Shown here piece after piece: positions 8,265-17,978 of a stretch of DNA of 48,844 nt (its first letter is position 1; every line of letters starts with the position of its first letter). The position numbers and the translations under genes were made by a program. The notes below the pieces were generated by a model. The model was not told the DNA's origin. It ran no database searches and saw only the letters and a list, made by a program, of their open reading frames with translations. This DNA is from Algoriphagus marincola HL-49. Lineage in GTDB: Bacteria > Bacteroidota > Bacteroidia > Cytophagales > Cyclobacteriaceae. The DNA is taken from NCBI GenBank assembly GCA_001314815.1, contig LJXT01000010.1, forward strand, positions 1 through 48,844. Reading direction: 5' to 3'.

Positions 8265-10058
8265 ATTTTTTTCCCGCCAACCTACCAGTTCTTTTGCTCT
8301 GCTGACCCCAATTACCTTGGCGATTTCTTCTTCCTTTGCATCCTTAAGCTTTTTCACACTTTTAAAGTGCTTCAGTAATTTATCCGCTGTGGATTGTCCT
8401 ATGCCCGGAATGGCGGTGAGCTGAGTTCCAAAGGCATTTTTACTTCTGACTTTTCTGTGAAATGTGATCGCAAAGCGGTGAGCTTCATCGCGGATTCGTT
8501 GAAGTAATCGAAGACTTTCTGACTTTTTATCAATGTGAATAGGGAAAGAGTCTCCCGGAAAGTAAATTTCCTCCAAGCGTTTGGCGATTCCGATGATGGG
8601 CATTTTCCCATAAATACCCAATTCCTGAAGTGCCTCTACGGCCGATGAAAGCTGGCCTTTTCCACCATCAATTACGATTAATTTGGGAAGGGACTTACCC
8701 TCTTCCATCAGTCGCTTATACCTTCTCCCTACTACCTCCTTCATACTTGCGAAGTCATTGGGCCCTTCCACTGTTTTGATGTGGTAGTGTCTATATTCTT
8801 TGACAGCAGGCTTTCCGTTGAGAAAGCAAACCATGCTTGCCACAGGACTACTGCCTTGGATATTGGAATTGTCAAAGCATTCGATATGGTCAGGAATATC
8901 CGGTAAGCTCAGGTCTTCCTGAAGTTGGCGAATTACTCGGTCTTTTTTGTCTTTGTTGAGACCCTGAAGAAGCGCCTTTTCCTGTTTGTAGAATTTTGCA
9001 TTTTTGAGCGAGAGCTCGATTAGTCTTTTTTTATCACCAATCTTAGGCATGACGAGATTCAAACCTTCGATCGGGTTTTGTATCTCAAAAGGCACCAAAA
9101 CCTCCTCTGCATCACTGTTGAATTGATCTTGCAAGCGAATCAGGGCGGTCAAGAGCAATTCTTCATCCGATTCATCCAGCTTCTTTTTGAGTTCTACATT
9201 TTTGGAGACGATCAAGGATCCGTTTTTGACGCGCATGTAATTGACATAGGCATATTTTTCATCAACCACGAGCGTGCAAACGTCGTGATTGTGGATGCTT
9301 GGATTGGCAACCAAAGACTTGGCCTGATACTTTTCTAGTAGATCCAACTTTTCCTTTGCCCGCTGTGCTTTTTCAAACTCCAGATTTTGTGCAAACTCCT
9401 GCATTTCCAATTTGAAATAGGCTTTGGGCAGTCCAAGATTTCCTTTAAGAATATGTCTTGCCTGCTCTAAGTCTTTGAGGTAGTCCTTTTCAGTTTGCTT
9501 TCCGACACAGGGTCCCTGACAATTCCCGATGTGGTATTCTAAGCAAACTTTATATTTCCCCTCCTGAATTTTATACGTGGATAGGTCAAGCTTACATGTC
9601 CGAATAGTAAATAGCGACCGAATGAGGTCTAGAACATTGTTCATGGCTTTGACGCTTGCGAATGGACCGAAATAGGTGCCTCGCCTTGGAATCATCCGCC
9701 TTGTCTGAAAAATCCTCGGAAATGGTTCATCAGTGATCAATAAGTACGGATAGGTCTTATCATCCCGCAATAAGATATTGTACTTGGGCTGGGACTTTTT
9801 GATCAGGTTGTTTTCAAGCAATAAGGCATCAAACTCCGAATTGACAAGGGTAATCTCAATCTTGTCAATCTCTTTCACCATCCGGCGTGTTTTGAGATTG
9901 ACCCCGGTATTCTTATTGAAATAGCTGCTAACTCGTTTTTTGAGGCTTTTGGCTTTGCCTACATAGATCAAATCCCCGACTTCATTGAAATATTTGTACA
10001 CTCCCGGATGGTCAGGGAGCATGAGATGGTCTTTGGGTTTGAATGAAGAGGATTCCAT
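8250..10058 (-). CDS. uvrC: excinuclease ABC subunit C
   Basis: A 602-residue UvrC of normal length. In order it has a GIY-YIG nuclease domain (residues 16-95, with GVYKYF and LIYVGKAKSLKKR), a Cys-containing linker (CLEYHIGNCQGPC), a UVR/UvrB-binding segment near 205-240 (NLEFEKAQRAKEKL), the RNase H-like second nuclease domain ('IECFDNSNIQGSSPVASMV'...'VIDGGKGQL'), and a tandem helix-hairpin-helix at the end ('LTAIPGIGQSTADKLLKHF'). UvrC makes both incisions in nucleotide excision repair. It stands alone between two terminators, so it is probably transcribed singly or by weak read-through from the PBP gene. Confidence 0.97.
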   Translation of the reverse strand: MESSSFKPKDHLMLPDHPGVYKYFNEVGDLIYVGKAKSLKKRVSSYFNKNTGVNLKTRRMVKEIDKIEITLVNSEFDALLLENNLIKKSQPKYNILLRDDKTYPYLLITDEPFPRIFQTRRMIPRRGTYFGPFASVKAMNNVLDLIRSLFTIRTCKLDLSTYKIQEGKYKVCLEYHIGNCQGPCVGKQTEKDYLKDLEQARHILKGNLGLPKAYFKLEMQEFAQNLEFEKAQRAKEKLDLLEKYQAKSLVANPSIHNHDVCTLVVDEKYAYVNYMRVKNGSLIVSKNVELKKKLDESDEELLLTALIRLQDQFNSDAEEVLVPFEIQNPIEGLNLVMPKIGDKKRLIELSLKNAKFYKQEKALLQGLNKDKKDRVIRQLQEDLSLPDIPDHIECFDNSNIQGSSPVASMVCFLNGKPAVKEYRHYHIKTVEGPNDFASMKEVVGRRYKRLMEEGKSLPKLIVIDGGKGQLSSAVEALQELGIYGKMPIIGIAKRLEEIYFPGDSFPIHIDKKSESLRLLQRIRDEAHRFAITFHRKVRSKNAFGTQLTAIPGIGQSTADKLLKHFKSVKKLKDAKEEEIAKVIGVSRAKELVGWREKNKGSN

Positions 10059-10071
10059 GGGACTAAATTAA

Positions 10072-10100
10072 AAAAACAGCTTTGAATGAAAGCTGTTTTT
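10072..10100 (-). terminator. terminator downstream of the PBP1A gene
   Basis: A 12-bp stem (10072-10083 and 10089-10100, core AACAGCTTT/AAAGCTGTT) has a 5-nt loop. The stem ends in A/T runs on both sides and could also work on the opposite strand. It separates the PBP gene from the uvrC start. Confidence 0.85.
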
Positions 10101-10126
10101 AAGTTTTGGGTTTTTCTTAATTGATT

Positions 10127-12430
10127 TTAGAAATCATTTTTCTTGGCATCGTAGTCAAAATCTACGAAACGCTGACTTTCCTGCTCATAGGCATCACAGT
10201 CAATCTCAATACTCAGTGGTCGCTCGGGTCTCGGGAAAGGACCTTTGGTATAGCCCAAGGTCTCATCGGCATAGACTTTTTCCATGTATTCGACCCAAAT
10301 AGGTCTGGCTGTTCTACCACCTTGTCCCGAAATCCAGCTTCTAAAGTGGATGGCACGATCATCACCGCCAACCCAAACGCCTGACACCAAATCCTTACTC
10401 ATTCCAATATACCATCCGTCTGAGGCGTTTTGAGTCGTACCTGTTTTTCCTCCCAGTTCATTTCCTTCCCGAAGATTGTATGGTACACCTTGGCTAGTTC
10501 CGCCTGCTTCATCAAATCCTCCACGAAGCATGTATGTCATTAAGTAGGCATGTTCCTCACTCATAGCAGGGCGCTTCTTAGGGGTAAACTGCTGGATGAC
10601 ATTTCCATTTTTATCCTCAATTCGATCAATGTAGAATGGAGTCGTGTACTCCCCTTTATTAGCGAAGGTGCCGAAAGCTCCTACCATTTCGAATACAGAT
10701 ACATCATTAACACCCAAAGCCAGAGCAGGAACTTCTTCCAAGTCACTTGTCACACCCAAGCGCTTGGCCGTTTCCACCACGATTTTTGGGCTTAATTTTT
10801 TCATCATATAAGCGGTTACAGAATTAATAGATTGGGCCATGGCCTGCCTGATGGTCATTTTTTCGTAACTGAATTTACCATTTGAATTGGAAGGGCTCCA
10901 AGCAGGCTGACCAGGGATATAGACTTCCACAGGTTGATCTACTACGGAGTAGCAGGGAGAGTATCCATTTTCGATAGCAGCTGCATAGACAAATGGCTTG
11001 AAAGTCGAGCCAGGTTGACGTTTACTTTGCTTCACATGGTCAAACTTGAAATACTTGTGATCGATGCCTCCTACCCAAGCTTTGATATGACCGGTATGCG
11101 GATCCATACTCACAAATCCAGTCTGAAGGAATTTCTTGTAGTATCGGAGAGAGTCCATCGTACTCATCAGCGTGTCAATTTCCCCTTCCCAGGAGAAAAG
11201 CTTCATAGGCTTTTTCTCATTGAGCTTGATATTGATAGAGTCTTCATCGTTTTTGTAGCGAATCTTGAGTAGTCGATAGGCTTCGGTTCGCTTTACAGCA
11301 TTTTCAATAAAATTCGGAATGACTCTGTTTTCGCTATCCACCCAAGGCTCCCGACCGCGCATTTCATCATAAAATTTCTTTTGAAGTACTTCCATATGCT
11401 CTGCTACAGCTTCCTCAGCATAGCGTTGCATACGACTGTCGATAGTGGCGTATATTTTAAGCCCATCCCCAAAGAGATCATAGGAACTTCCATCTGATTT
11501 CAGATTTTCTTTTGTCCATCGGATCAAATCAGCTTTCAGAACCTCCCGGAAGTAAGTCGCCAAACCCTTATTATGGTTGGCCACATTGTAGTCAAGTTCT
11601 ATGGGAAGTGCAGCAAGTGAATCATATTCTGATTCACTCAATACATCGTTTTTCATCATTTGACCGAGAACTGTATTTCTTCTCCTTAATGAGTTTTCAG
11701 GGTTGAAAACAGGGGAATAGTAACTAGGTGCTTTGAAAAGTCCCACAAGTACAGCTGATTCTTGAATAGTTAGCTCAGAAGGTTTTTTATTGAAGAAAGT
11801 TTCTGCGGCTGTTTTGATACCGTAAGCATTGGATCCAAATTCGGAGGTGTTGAGGTAAAGCGTCAAAATTTCCTTTTTTGTATAGGCGCGCTCTAACTGC
11901 ACAGCTACAATCCATTCTTTAGTCTTGATGATGAGCATGCGAAGCCCGGGAACTGAACTCAAAAGCCCTTGATTTGCATCAGTCCGGGTGTTGAAGAGGT
12001 TTTTGGCGGTCTGTTGGCTCAATGTGGATCCACCTCCTGCGCCCTGTCTGAGGAGGATTGATTTGACAAAAACCCGAATCATAGCTTTCAAATCAATCCC
12101 TGAATGCTCCTCGAAGCGCTCGTCTTCGGTGGAGATTAGGGCGTTCACCAAATTTGGAGAAAGCTCATCATAGGTGACAGGGCTGCGATTTTGACGGTAG
12201 TAGGTTCCCAAAAGCACTCCATCAGAAGAGAATAGCTGCGAGGCTACCTCTGTATCCGGGTTTTCGAGCGCTTTGAAGTCCGGTAGTGGCCCAAATAGTC
12301 CCAAAAAATTGACGCTGACCATCCAGATAAATACGATAAAACCTACCACACCCGCCGCAAAGGCTAGCCAAAGGAATCTGATCGTCTTATTAGCCCAATT
12401 GGGCGTTGATGCTTGTTTTGATTTACTCAT
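10127..12430 (-). CDS. class A penicillin-binding protein (PBP1A-type transglycosylase/transpeptidase)
   Basis: A 767-residue inner-membrane enzyme with one transmembrane helix at about residues 18-43. The glycosyltransferase family 51 domain holds Glu102 in TEDERFEEHSGID and GGGSTLSQQTAKNLF (about 132-146). The transpeptidase domain has all three penicillin-binding motifs: S475-TFK, S534-IN and K662-TGT. It polymerises glycan strands and cross-links peptides of peptidoglycan. Its start is 3 bp after the stop of the upstream SprE-like gene, so the two are translated from one mRNA. This links a wall synthase to a type IX accessory lipoprotein. Confidence 0.95.
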   Translation of the reverse strand: MSKSKQASTPNWANKTIRFLWLAFAAGVVGFIVFIWMVSVNFLGLFGPLPDFKALENPDTEVASQLFSSDGVLLGTYYRQNRSPVTYDELSPNLVNALISTEDERFEEHSGIDLKAMIRVFVKSILLRQGAGGGSTLSQQTAKNLFNTRTDANQGLLSSVPGLRMLIIKTKEWIVAVQLERAYTKKEILTLYLNTSEFGSNAYGIKTAAETFFNKKPSELTIQESAVLVGLFKAPSYYSPVFNPENSLRRRNTVLGQMMKNDVLSESEYDSLAALPIELDYNVANHNKGLATYFREVLKADLIRWTKENLKSDGSSYDLFGDGLKIYATIDSRMQRYAEEAVAEHMEVLQKKFYDEMRGREPWVDSENRVIPNFIENAVKRTEAYRLLKIRYKNDEDSINIKLNEKKPMKLFSWEGEIDTLMSTMDSLRYYKKFLQTGFVSMDPHTGHIKAWVGGIDHKYFKFDHVKQSKRQPGSTFKPFVYAAAIENGYSPCYSVVDQPVEVYIPGQPAWSPSNSNGKFSYEKMTIRQAMAQSINSVTAYMMKKLSPKIVVETAKRLGVTSDLEEVPALALGVNDVSVFEMVGAFGTFANKGEYTTPFYIDRIEDKNGNVIQQFTPKKRPAMSEEHAYLMTYMLRGGFDEAGGTSQGVPYNLREGNELGGKTGTTQNASDGWYIGMSKDLVSGVWVGGDDRAIHFRSWISGQGGRTARPIWVEYMEKVYADETLGYTKGPFPRPERPLSIEIDCDAYEQESQRFVDFDYDAKKNDF

Positions 12431-12433
12431 GTT

Positions 12434-15055
12434 TTACTGATAGGTGGCCTTGAAAAAAGCCCGGTATTCTTCAATGTTTTTGGACCGGTTGAGGGTCTGG
12501 AAATTTTCTATGGAAATAAAGAAACTGTTCTCCTTGATTTGCTCGGTCAAATTGTCCGATTCAAATTTTTCCATAAAGATATCATAGTACTCTTTTGCTT
12601 TGTCAGCATTGTTGAACGGACTGATGATAAAGATGGCATTCTCCTGATTCATATTCATATTTCCTGTTCGCAATCTGGAATTTGAGAAGGTTTTTGCATG
12701 GAAGTTTTCCAGATCACCGATTAGGCTTTGGGACTCTTCTGCAAGCTCCGGGCTCATGACCAAGACCATGATATGCGTTTGGGAATCATTGACTTTAAAT
12801 GGGGAATCTGTCAAGTCTGTCTTTACCGCTGTCGAATCCTCCAAGGCCAAAGCTTGTGCCGCGGAATCCAATGCCGTCGAGTCAACTGGATTCAGCGCTG
12901 CCAATTCCTCGGCTGTCAGTAGGGGATTTAGCATATTCCTTGCCAAATTCACCAAGCTTTCATCCTGAGAGTTTTCAATGTACGATTCCAAGCGGGCCCT
13001 AAAGCGATCCTTGCTTTCGATTTTTCCCGTTACCATGATATCCAAGAGCAGCAATCGTTCCGTATTGCGTGTAAGCGGGTATTCCTCTAAAGTCTGCTGA
13101 ATGATAGCTCGTGCTTGTCTCCAATTTCCTGCATAATATAAATTATATGCCTCCTCAAAATTTTTGGAGGACGCGAGATAGGCCAAATTCCCTGAGGCTG
13201 CATTTGGATTATTAACCGAGAAGGTGTATTGGGATTCTGGATATTCCCGGTTTAGACGATTGATATATTGTTGGAAGTTTCCGTTGAGGTCCTTTTGTGC
13301 CAAATAGAGTAGGTAGTAGGCCTCGGGCTTTCGGCTGCTTGAAGGGTATTCACGGACGACGGTTTCTAGATTGTTCACACTTGCCTCTATTTCCCCTAGG
13401 TCAAAATATTGCAGCTTTCCAAGTTCGAAATAAGACTCCTCCAGTTCTTCGTTGAGTTGGGCGATAGCTTCTTCAGTTTTTGGAATTTGTGTCAAGAGAC
13501 TTTCTAGGTCAGGCAGTTGAGCTATCGGATTATTTTCTTCCAAAATAGCAGTAGAGTCTACTTTTTCTTCTGCTAACGTTTCAGAAGTGTTTTGAAAAGT
13601 AGCAGCGCTTCGACGCCAGTTATCCTGTAGGGGACGGGTGCCCCACACTCTTCTGAATTCAATGGCGCCTTGCTGCATGACCACTGCATTGTCGAAGTAA
13701 AAAGATGATCCTGTTCCGCGATCTGCAAAGGCTAGAAGGTTCTCAAAAATCCCACTGTTTTTAGGTTCTTCTTTGGCCATTGCTGCTGCTAGAAGCCGTT
13801 CCTCCTCTCTCCGTATGAATTGCTCGGCGATGAGGCGTTGCTCTTCTTCACTCATCCCACTTAGACGAACCAAGCTATCATTACTCTGAATTCGCTCCAC
13901 ATGAAATACGAATTGATCCAATACTTCCTTTTGGCTGGCAATGGAAGAAGCAGCAGGATCGGTGGCTTTGATAAAGGTCAGGGCCGAATCTAGGTAGTAT
14001 TTAGTAGCACGGTAATCGACATATTCTTCAAGGTGGATTTCCGCAAGTTTTTGATAGATGTATCCTTTCAGTCGAGGATTGCTGCCGGGCTCTTTGGCAG
14101 CCTGATGAAGCAAGTCTACAGTCAGTGGAAGATCTCCCTGTTTCTCTTCAAAAAGTGCTCGCTCATACACGACCACATCTTTGAGTTCCTTGTTTTTCGG
14201 ATCATCGTAAAGTGACTCGTAGTAGTTTCTGACTTTGCGAAGGTCTTTCGATGCATTTAATTCAGCTACTTGTTGGGCAAAAAGCTGGGAATAAAATGCC
14301 CGCTCGTAGGGCGGATTGCCCTCAAGTGCTTTTCTGTAAAAGTCATAGGCCAAATTATCCAAGCCCTCCCGCTGATAGCGCTGGGCTAATATGAAGTAGA
14401 TTCTGGAAGCTTCCTTGTTGTTTTTGGTGTACTCGATAGCCCGGTCTAGGGAGCCAATGACACCATTTTGATCGTTTCGCTTTTCGTAATAGTAAGCTAG
14501 GGTGCGGTAGAGATCGTAGCGATTTTCATCGGAGATTTTTTCTTCTTTGGAAAGGTAGTCTATGGTAAAATTTGCGTTTTCGATTTCGCCTAAGTCGACA
14601 TAGAGGCGCAATAAGGCGATTAGGACTTGGTGACGAAGGTCGGCGTCCTTGCTTTCTACATTGACATACTTGAGTGCGTTTTTAGCATCGTCAAAGTTGG
14701 CCTGCATGTAGTCGATTTTTCCCAAAAGAAAATAACTATCATCCACCCACTTGGAGATACGGTGCCATTCAATGGCCTTGGAAGCCAACTCGCGGGCAGA
14801 TTCGAGTTTTTCTTTGGAGGATTGAATCACTCCCGAATCCAATGGGATAAAAACCGGTAATATTTGGGTGTAGTCTTCCTTGTAATTCTGTTGATTTTCA
14901 TCCAACACCTCCTGAATTTTCACATCTGCGAGGTAATAAGCATTGTAGTGGGAGGTGAGATTATGAAATGTGCGATTGGTAAAGGTGTCCCGTTCGGATG
15001 AGCAGGCCACCAACAGAAAAAGGGATATAGAAAACAGGCGTTTTAAAAAGCGCAT
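12434..15055 (-). CDS. TPR lipoprotein, PorW/SprE family
   Basis: I start it at the ATG at 15055 rather than 15 codons upstream, because this gives a proper lipoprotein signal (MRFLKRLFSISLFLLVAC, lipid Cys at 18) and 873 residues, close to the size of SprE/PorW. After the Cys comes 'RTFHNLTSHYNAYYLADVKIQEV', a recognisable start of this family, then many tetratricopeptide-like helical repeats through about residue 700 and a C-terminal domain. PorW/SprE is needed for type IX secretion and gliding in Bacteroidota and is thought to link the PorKN ring to the outer membrane translocon. It is first in a two-gene operon with a class A PBP. Confidence 0.85.
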   Translation of the reverse strand: MRFLKRLFSISLFLLVACSSERDTFTNRTFHNLTSHYNAYYLADVKIQEVLDENQQNYKEDYTQILPVFIPLDSGVIQSSKEKLESARELASKAIEWHRISKWVDDSYFLLGKIDYMQANFDDAKNALKYVNVESKDADLRHQVLIALLRLYVDLGEIENANFTIDYLSKEEKISDENRYDLYRTLAYYYEKRNDQNGVIGSLDRAIEYTKNNKEASRIYFILAQRYQREGLDNLAYDFYRKALEGNPPYERAFYSQLFAQQVAELNASKDLRKVRNYYESLYDDPKNKELKDVVVYERALFEEKQGDLPLTVDLLHQAAKEPGSNPRLKGYIYQKLAEIHLEEYVDYRATKYYLDSALTFIKATDPAASSIASQKEVLDQFVFHVERIQSNDSLVRLSGMSEEEQRLIAEQFIRREEERLLAAAMAKEEPKNSGIFENLLAFADRGTGSSFYFDNAVVMQQGAIEFRRVWGTRPLQDNWRRSAATFQNTSETLAEEKVDSTAILEENNPIAQLPDLESLLTQIPKTEEAIAQLNEELEESYFELGKLQYFDLGEIEASVNNLETVVREYPSSSRKPEAYYLLYLAQKDLNGNFQQYINRLNREYPESQYTFSVNNPNAASGNLAYLASSKNFEEAYNLYYAGNWRQARAIIQQTLEEYPLTRNTERLLLLDIMVTGKIESKDRFRARLESYIENSQDESLVNLARNMLNPLLTAEELAALNPVDSTALDSAAQALALEDSTAVKTDLTDSPFKVNDSQTHIMVLVMSPELAEESQSLIGDLENFHAKTFSNSRLRTGNMNMNQENAIFIISPFNNADKAKEYYDIFMEKFESDNLTEQIKENSFFISIENFQTLNRSKNIEEYRAFFKATYQ

Positions 15056-15386
15056 GAGGGCAATTGCAATTGAGCTAGCAAAATAGTCTTTATTGTACAA
15101 AGGAAGAACGATTTGGCTTTTCTATTTATTTCAAAAGACAGGCCACTGCTTCCAATGGCCAAAAATATTTACCTATTTTTAACCCGATATATGCATTAGA
15201 CTTCTTACGCCACGGCGCACAGGTATTACGAGTCCAAACCGCTTCAAAATCAATCCGCTTTGCTGCATTTAGCTCAATCACCGTCCCGAGCACTCGGGAT
15301 GCTTCATTCTCCGCCTAAGGCGGATTGATTTTATTGCGGTTTGATCTCTCACTACAGATTCTAATGCATAAACCGGGTTTAAGAAA
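15056..15386. other. intergenic region between divergent SprE and ATP synthase genes
   Basis: This 331-bp gap has no credible ORF. Positions 15056-15178 are the presumed promoter side of the SprE-like gene and contain a small inverted repeat, GGCCA...TGGCC (15141-15160). Positions 15179-15382 are a nested palindromic element, described separately. No full TTTG/TAnnTTTG pair was seen for either direction. Confidence 0.6.
15179..15382. repeat. nested palindromic element (MITE-like) abutting the ATP synthase operon
   Basis: The outer inverted repeats are 15179-15200 and 15360-15382; over the 20 bp AACCCGATATATGCATTAGA and its partner, 18 positions match. The inner inverted repeats are 15235-15258 and 15320-15343, sharing CAAACCGC and AAAATCAATCCGC. 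Two small perfect hairpins lie in the centre: TCCCGAG-CA-CTCGGGA (15284-15299) and CCGCCT-A-AGGCGG (15311-15323). The right end stops 4 bp before the atpZ start codon, so it forms the leader of the operon. No clear target duplication or coding capacity was found. Confidence 0.7.
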
Positions 15387-15632
15387 ATGAATTCAGATCA
15401 AAAGGACTCTAAAGGCAACAAAGGTAAGTACCCTGGGAATTATCCCACTTTTGTCAAATATATCGGTTTGTCTTTTCAGCTGTTTGCCATCATCGGAGGA
15501 GGAACTTGGCTGGGCTGGTGGATTCAGCAGCGATCTGATATGAAATTCCCGGTTTGGATTCTGTTTTTCAGCTTTCTTTCGGGTTTTATTGCCTTTTATC
15601 AATTGTGGCTTTCGATCAAACGGGATGGTTAA
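15387..15632 (+). CDS. AtpZ/AtpI family F-type ATPase accessory protein
   Basis: An 81-residue protein with two hydrophobic helices (about 23-43 and 53-75) and charged ends. This matches the small AtpZ/'ATPase gene 1' family, with GLSFQLFAIIGGGTWLGWWIQQ as the first helix. These proteins lead ATP synthase operons and are implicated in assembly or Mg/Ca uptake, not catalysis. It is the first gene of the operon; its ATG lies 4 bp beyond the palindromic element. Confidence 0.8.
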   Translation: MNSDQKDSKGNKGKYPGNYPTFVKYIGLSFQLFAIIGGGTWLGWWIQQRSDMKFPVWILFFSFLSGFIAFYQLWLSIKRDG

Positions 15633-15673
15633 TTTGGAGATTTGAGGTACCTTTGCCCAAAATTTAATGCCCT

Positions 15674-16057
15674 GTGAAGTTCCTTCAAAACATACATTTC
15701 CGCTTCTTCCTATTATCAGCAATCATTGCCATTTTGATTTTGGGACTGCAAGTGTTTTTCCCTGTAATTATTCACGAACGGATCTGGCACATTTATTTTT
15801 TCTTGCTAATCCTGTCATTTTTGATCGCTTTATTGAATTCAGCCTTATTAAAAGCATTTGCTGAAAATTTCTTTCATATTTCCGTTTTGGCTATGATTCT
15901 GAGGTTAGTTGCCTCATTAGTTTTTGTTGGAGTGGAAGTTTGGCCCGGGATGGAGAATATTATTTTGTTTATAGCTGATTTCTTTGTGATTTTTTTGTTC
16001 TACTTAATATTTGATATCTACGCCTTTCTATCTAACTTGCGCCCGATTTCGAAGTAG
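15674..16057 (+). CDS. AtpI-like small membrane protein of the ATP synthase operon
   Basis: A 127-residue, very hydrophobic protein with about four helices. The first start after the in-frame stop is the GTG at 15674; another ORF over the same bases is a shadow. Its place between AtpZ and subunit a, and its four-helix layout, fit the poorly conserved subunit I/AtpI group found here in Bacteroidota. AtpI helps assemble the c-ring in other bacteria; function here is inferred from position. Confidence 0.65.
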   Translation: MKFLQNIHFRFFLLSAIIAILILGLQVFFPVIIHERIWHIYFFLLILSFLIALLNSALLKAFAENFFHISVLAMILRLVASLVFVGVEVWPGMENIILFIADFFVIFLFYLIFDIYAFLSNLRPISK

Positions 16058-16076
16058 CCCTCAAAAAACAGAGTTG

Positions 16077-17105
16077 ATGACGCGCAAAATCCTGGTTCTA
16101 AGTATTTTATTTTCAGCTTTTTTGCTGTTTAATACAAATTCATCTTTCGCCGCAGGTTCTGAAGAAGACAAAACAAGCTTCATCATGCACCACGTGAAAG
16201 ATTCCCATGAGTGGCACTTTGCGACTTTTGGACATACTCATGTGACACTTCCACTACCGGTTATTGTCTATTCTTCTGACAGAGGTTTGGAGTTTTTCTC
16301 TTCAACAGATTTCCAAAATCATGACACACATGCTTTCGGAAAAGAATACGCACATGAAGGTTACTACATCGATGAGCATGATCATTTGGGTCGTGTAGAT
16401 GGCGCAAGTTTTATCGAGCTTTCCATTACCAAAAATGTCGTGATGATGTTTATCGTCATGTTCGTTTTAGCTTACGTGGCACTATCTGCTGCTAACCACT
16501 ACAAGAAAAACGGGGCCGTCGCACCAAAAGGCGCTGCAGCACTTATTGAGCCGATTGTCATCTTCGTGCGGGATGAAATCGCTGAGAAGTCCATCGGGCC
16601 CAAGTACAAGAAGTTTGTACCCTATTTGATCACGCTATTCTTGTTCATTTGGTTTGGTAACCTACTTGGACTACTTCCAGGTGCGGCCAACTTGACTGGA
16701 AATATTGCAGTGACGATGACCTTGGCGGTTTTGACTTTCATCATCACCAATGTCAATGGAAATAAAGATTACTGGAAGCACGTGTTTGCTACACCGGGGG
16801 TTCCGATTCCAATGCTTTTGATCATTGTTCCCGTAGAAATCATCGGTTTGTTCACTAAGCCATTTGCTCTGATGGTCCGACTCTTTGTCGCGATCACAGC
16901 CGGTCACGTTGTGATCCTAGGTTTCATTGCCTTGGCATTCATCTTCGAATCTTATGCTATTGGGGTAGTTTCTACCGTGATGGTGACATTTATTAATATT
17001 ATCGAATTATTGGTGGCCACTATTCAGGCCTATGTATTTACGCTCTTTACGGCGATGTACATCGGTGGGGCAGTCGCCGAACATGCTCATGATGAGCATC
17101 ATTAA
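16077..17105 (+). CDS. atpB: F0F1 ATP synthase subunit a
   Basis: I use the ATG at 16077 (342 residues), not the longer frame from 16011 that runs into the previous gene. The product has a signal-like segment (MTRKILVLSILFSAFLLFNTNSSFAA), then a His-rich extracytoplasmic extension (residues 27-110) common in Bacteroidota, then the multi-helix a-subunit core. The essential Arg is seen at residue 268 (KPFALMVRLF). Subunit a provides the half-channels through which protons reach the c-ring. It is followed at 37 bp by atpE. Confidence 0.95.
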   Translation: MTRKILVLSILFSAFLLFNTNSSFAAGSEEDKTSFIMHHVKDSHEWHFATFGHTHVTLPLPVIVYSSDRGLEFFSSTDFQNHDTHAFGKEYAHEGYYIDEHDHLGRVDGASFIELSITKNVVMMFIVMFVLAYVALSAANHYKKNGAVAPKGAAALIEPIVIFVRDEIAEKSIGPKYKKFVPYLITLFLFIWFGNLLGLLPGAANLTGNIAVTMTLAVLTFIITNVNGNKDYWKHVFATPGVPIPMLLIIVPVEIIGLFTKPFALMVRLFVAITAGHVVILGFIALAFIFESYAIGVVSTVMVTFINIIELLVATIQAYVFTLFTAMYIGGAVAEHAHDEHH

Positions 17106-17109
17106 TTAG

Positions 17110-17400
<291 letters not shown>

Positions 17401-17473
17401 AAATTGATTGGGGAATGGCGTTAGGCCTTCCCCTTTCTTACTATCTATTGGACAAACAGAAAAATCACACATC

Positions 17474-17968
17474 ATGGATTTGATTACTCCCGGTTCCGGT
17501 CTTATTTTCTGGCAGCTAATTGGCTTCCTGGGATTGCTTTTCATCTTGATCAAATTTGCCTGGAAACCTATGCTGGCAGCTTTGGAAGAGCGTGAAAGCA
17601 CTATTGAAAATGCTCTTAAGCAGGCTGAGATCGCCCGAAATGAAATGGCCAATCTAAAGGCCGAAAATGAGAAGCTATTGGCAGAAGCTCGTCTTGAAAG
17701 AGACAATATCTTGAAGAAAGCTCAAGAAGCTTCCAATAAAATGATCGAAGAGGCAAAGACTGAAGCACAAAAGCAAGGTGCTCAGCTGATCGAGAATGCT
17801 AAAGCTGTCATCGAGACAGAAAAGAAAGCTGCCTTGACTGAAGTAAAAAATCAAGTAGCTGCCTTGACTCTTGAAGTAACAGAGAAATTATTGAAGAAAA
17901 ATTTGGCCGACGATGCTTCTCAGAAAGCATTGGTTGACGAGTTTGTCAAAGACCTGAAGCTAAACTAA
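17474..17968 (+). CDS. atpF: F0F1 ATP synthase subunit b
   Basis: The ATG at 17474 gives MDLITPGSGLIFWQLIGFLGLLFILIKFAWKPML, the usual N-terminus of bacterial subunit b, and 164 residues. An ORF from 17408 only adds an unrelated 22-residue leader. One membrane helix (10-27) is followed by a long charged coiled coil that forms the peripheral stalk. It ends 10 bp before atpH. Confidence 0.95.
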   Translation: MDLITPGSGLIFWQLIGFLGLLFILIKFAWKPMLAALEERESTIENALKQAEIARNEMANLKAENEKLLAEARLERDNILKKAQEASNKMIEEAKTEAQKQGAQLIENAKAVIETEKKAALTEVKNQVAALTLEVTEKLLKKNLADDASQKALVDEFVKDLKLN

Positions 17969-17978
17969 TCCAATCTCC

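Noticed and set aside
15056-15100. Fifteen-codon N-terminal extension of the SprE-like protein
   Set aside because: It would put extra residues before a complete lipoprotein signal peptide; the start at 15055 is better.
15141-15160. Terminator hairpin upstream of the atp operon
   Set aside because: The two flanking genes diverge from this gap, so no transcript needs ending here and the stem is only about five pairs.
16011-16076. N-terminal extension of atpB
   Set aside because: Overlaps the preceding membrane-protein gene; the ATG at 16077 gives a proper leader sequence.
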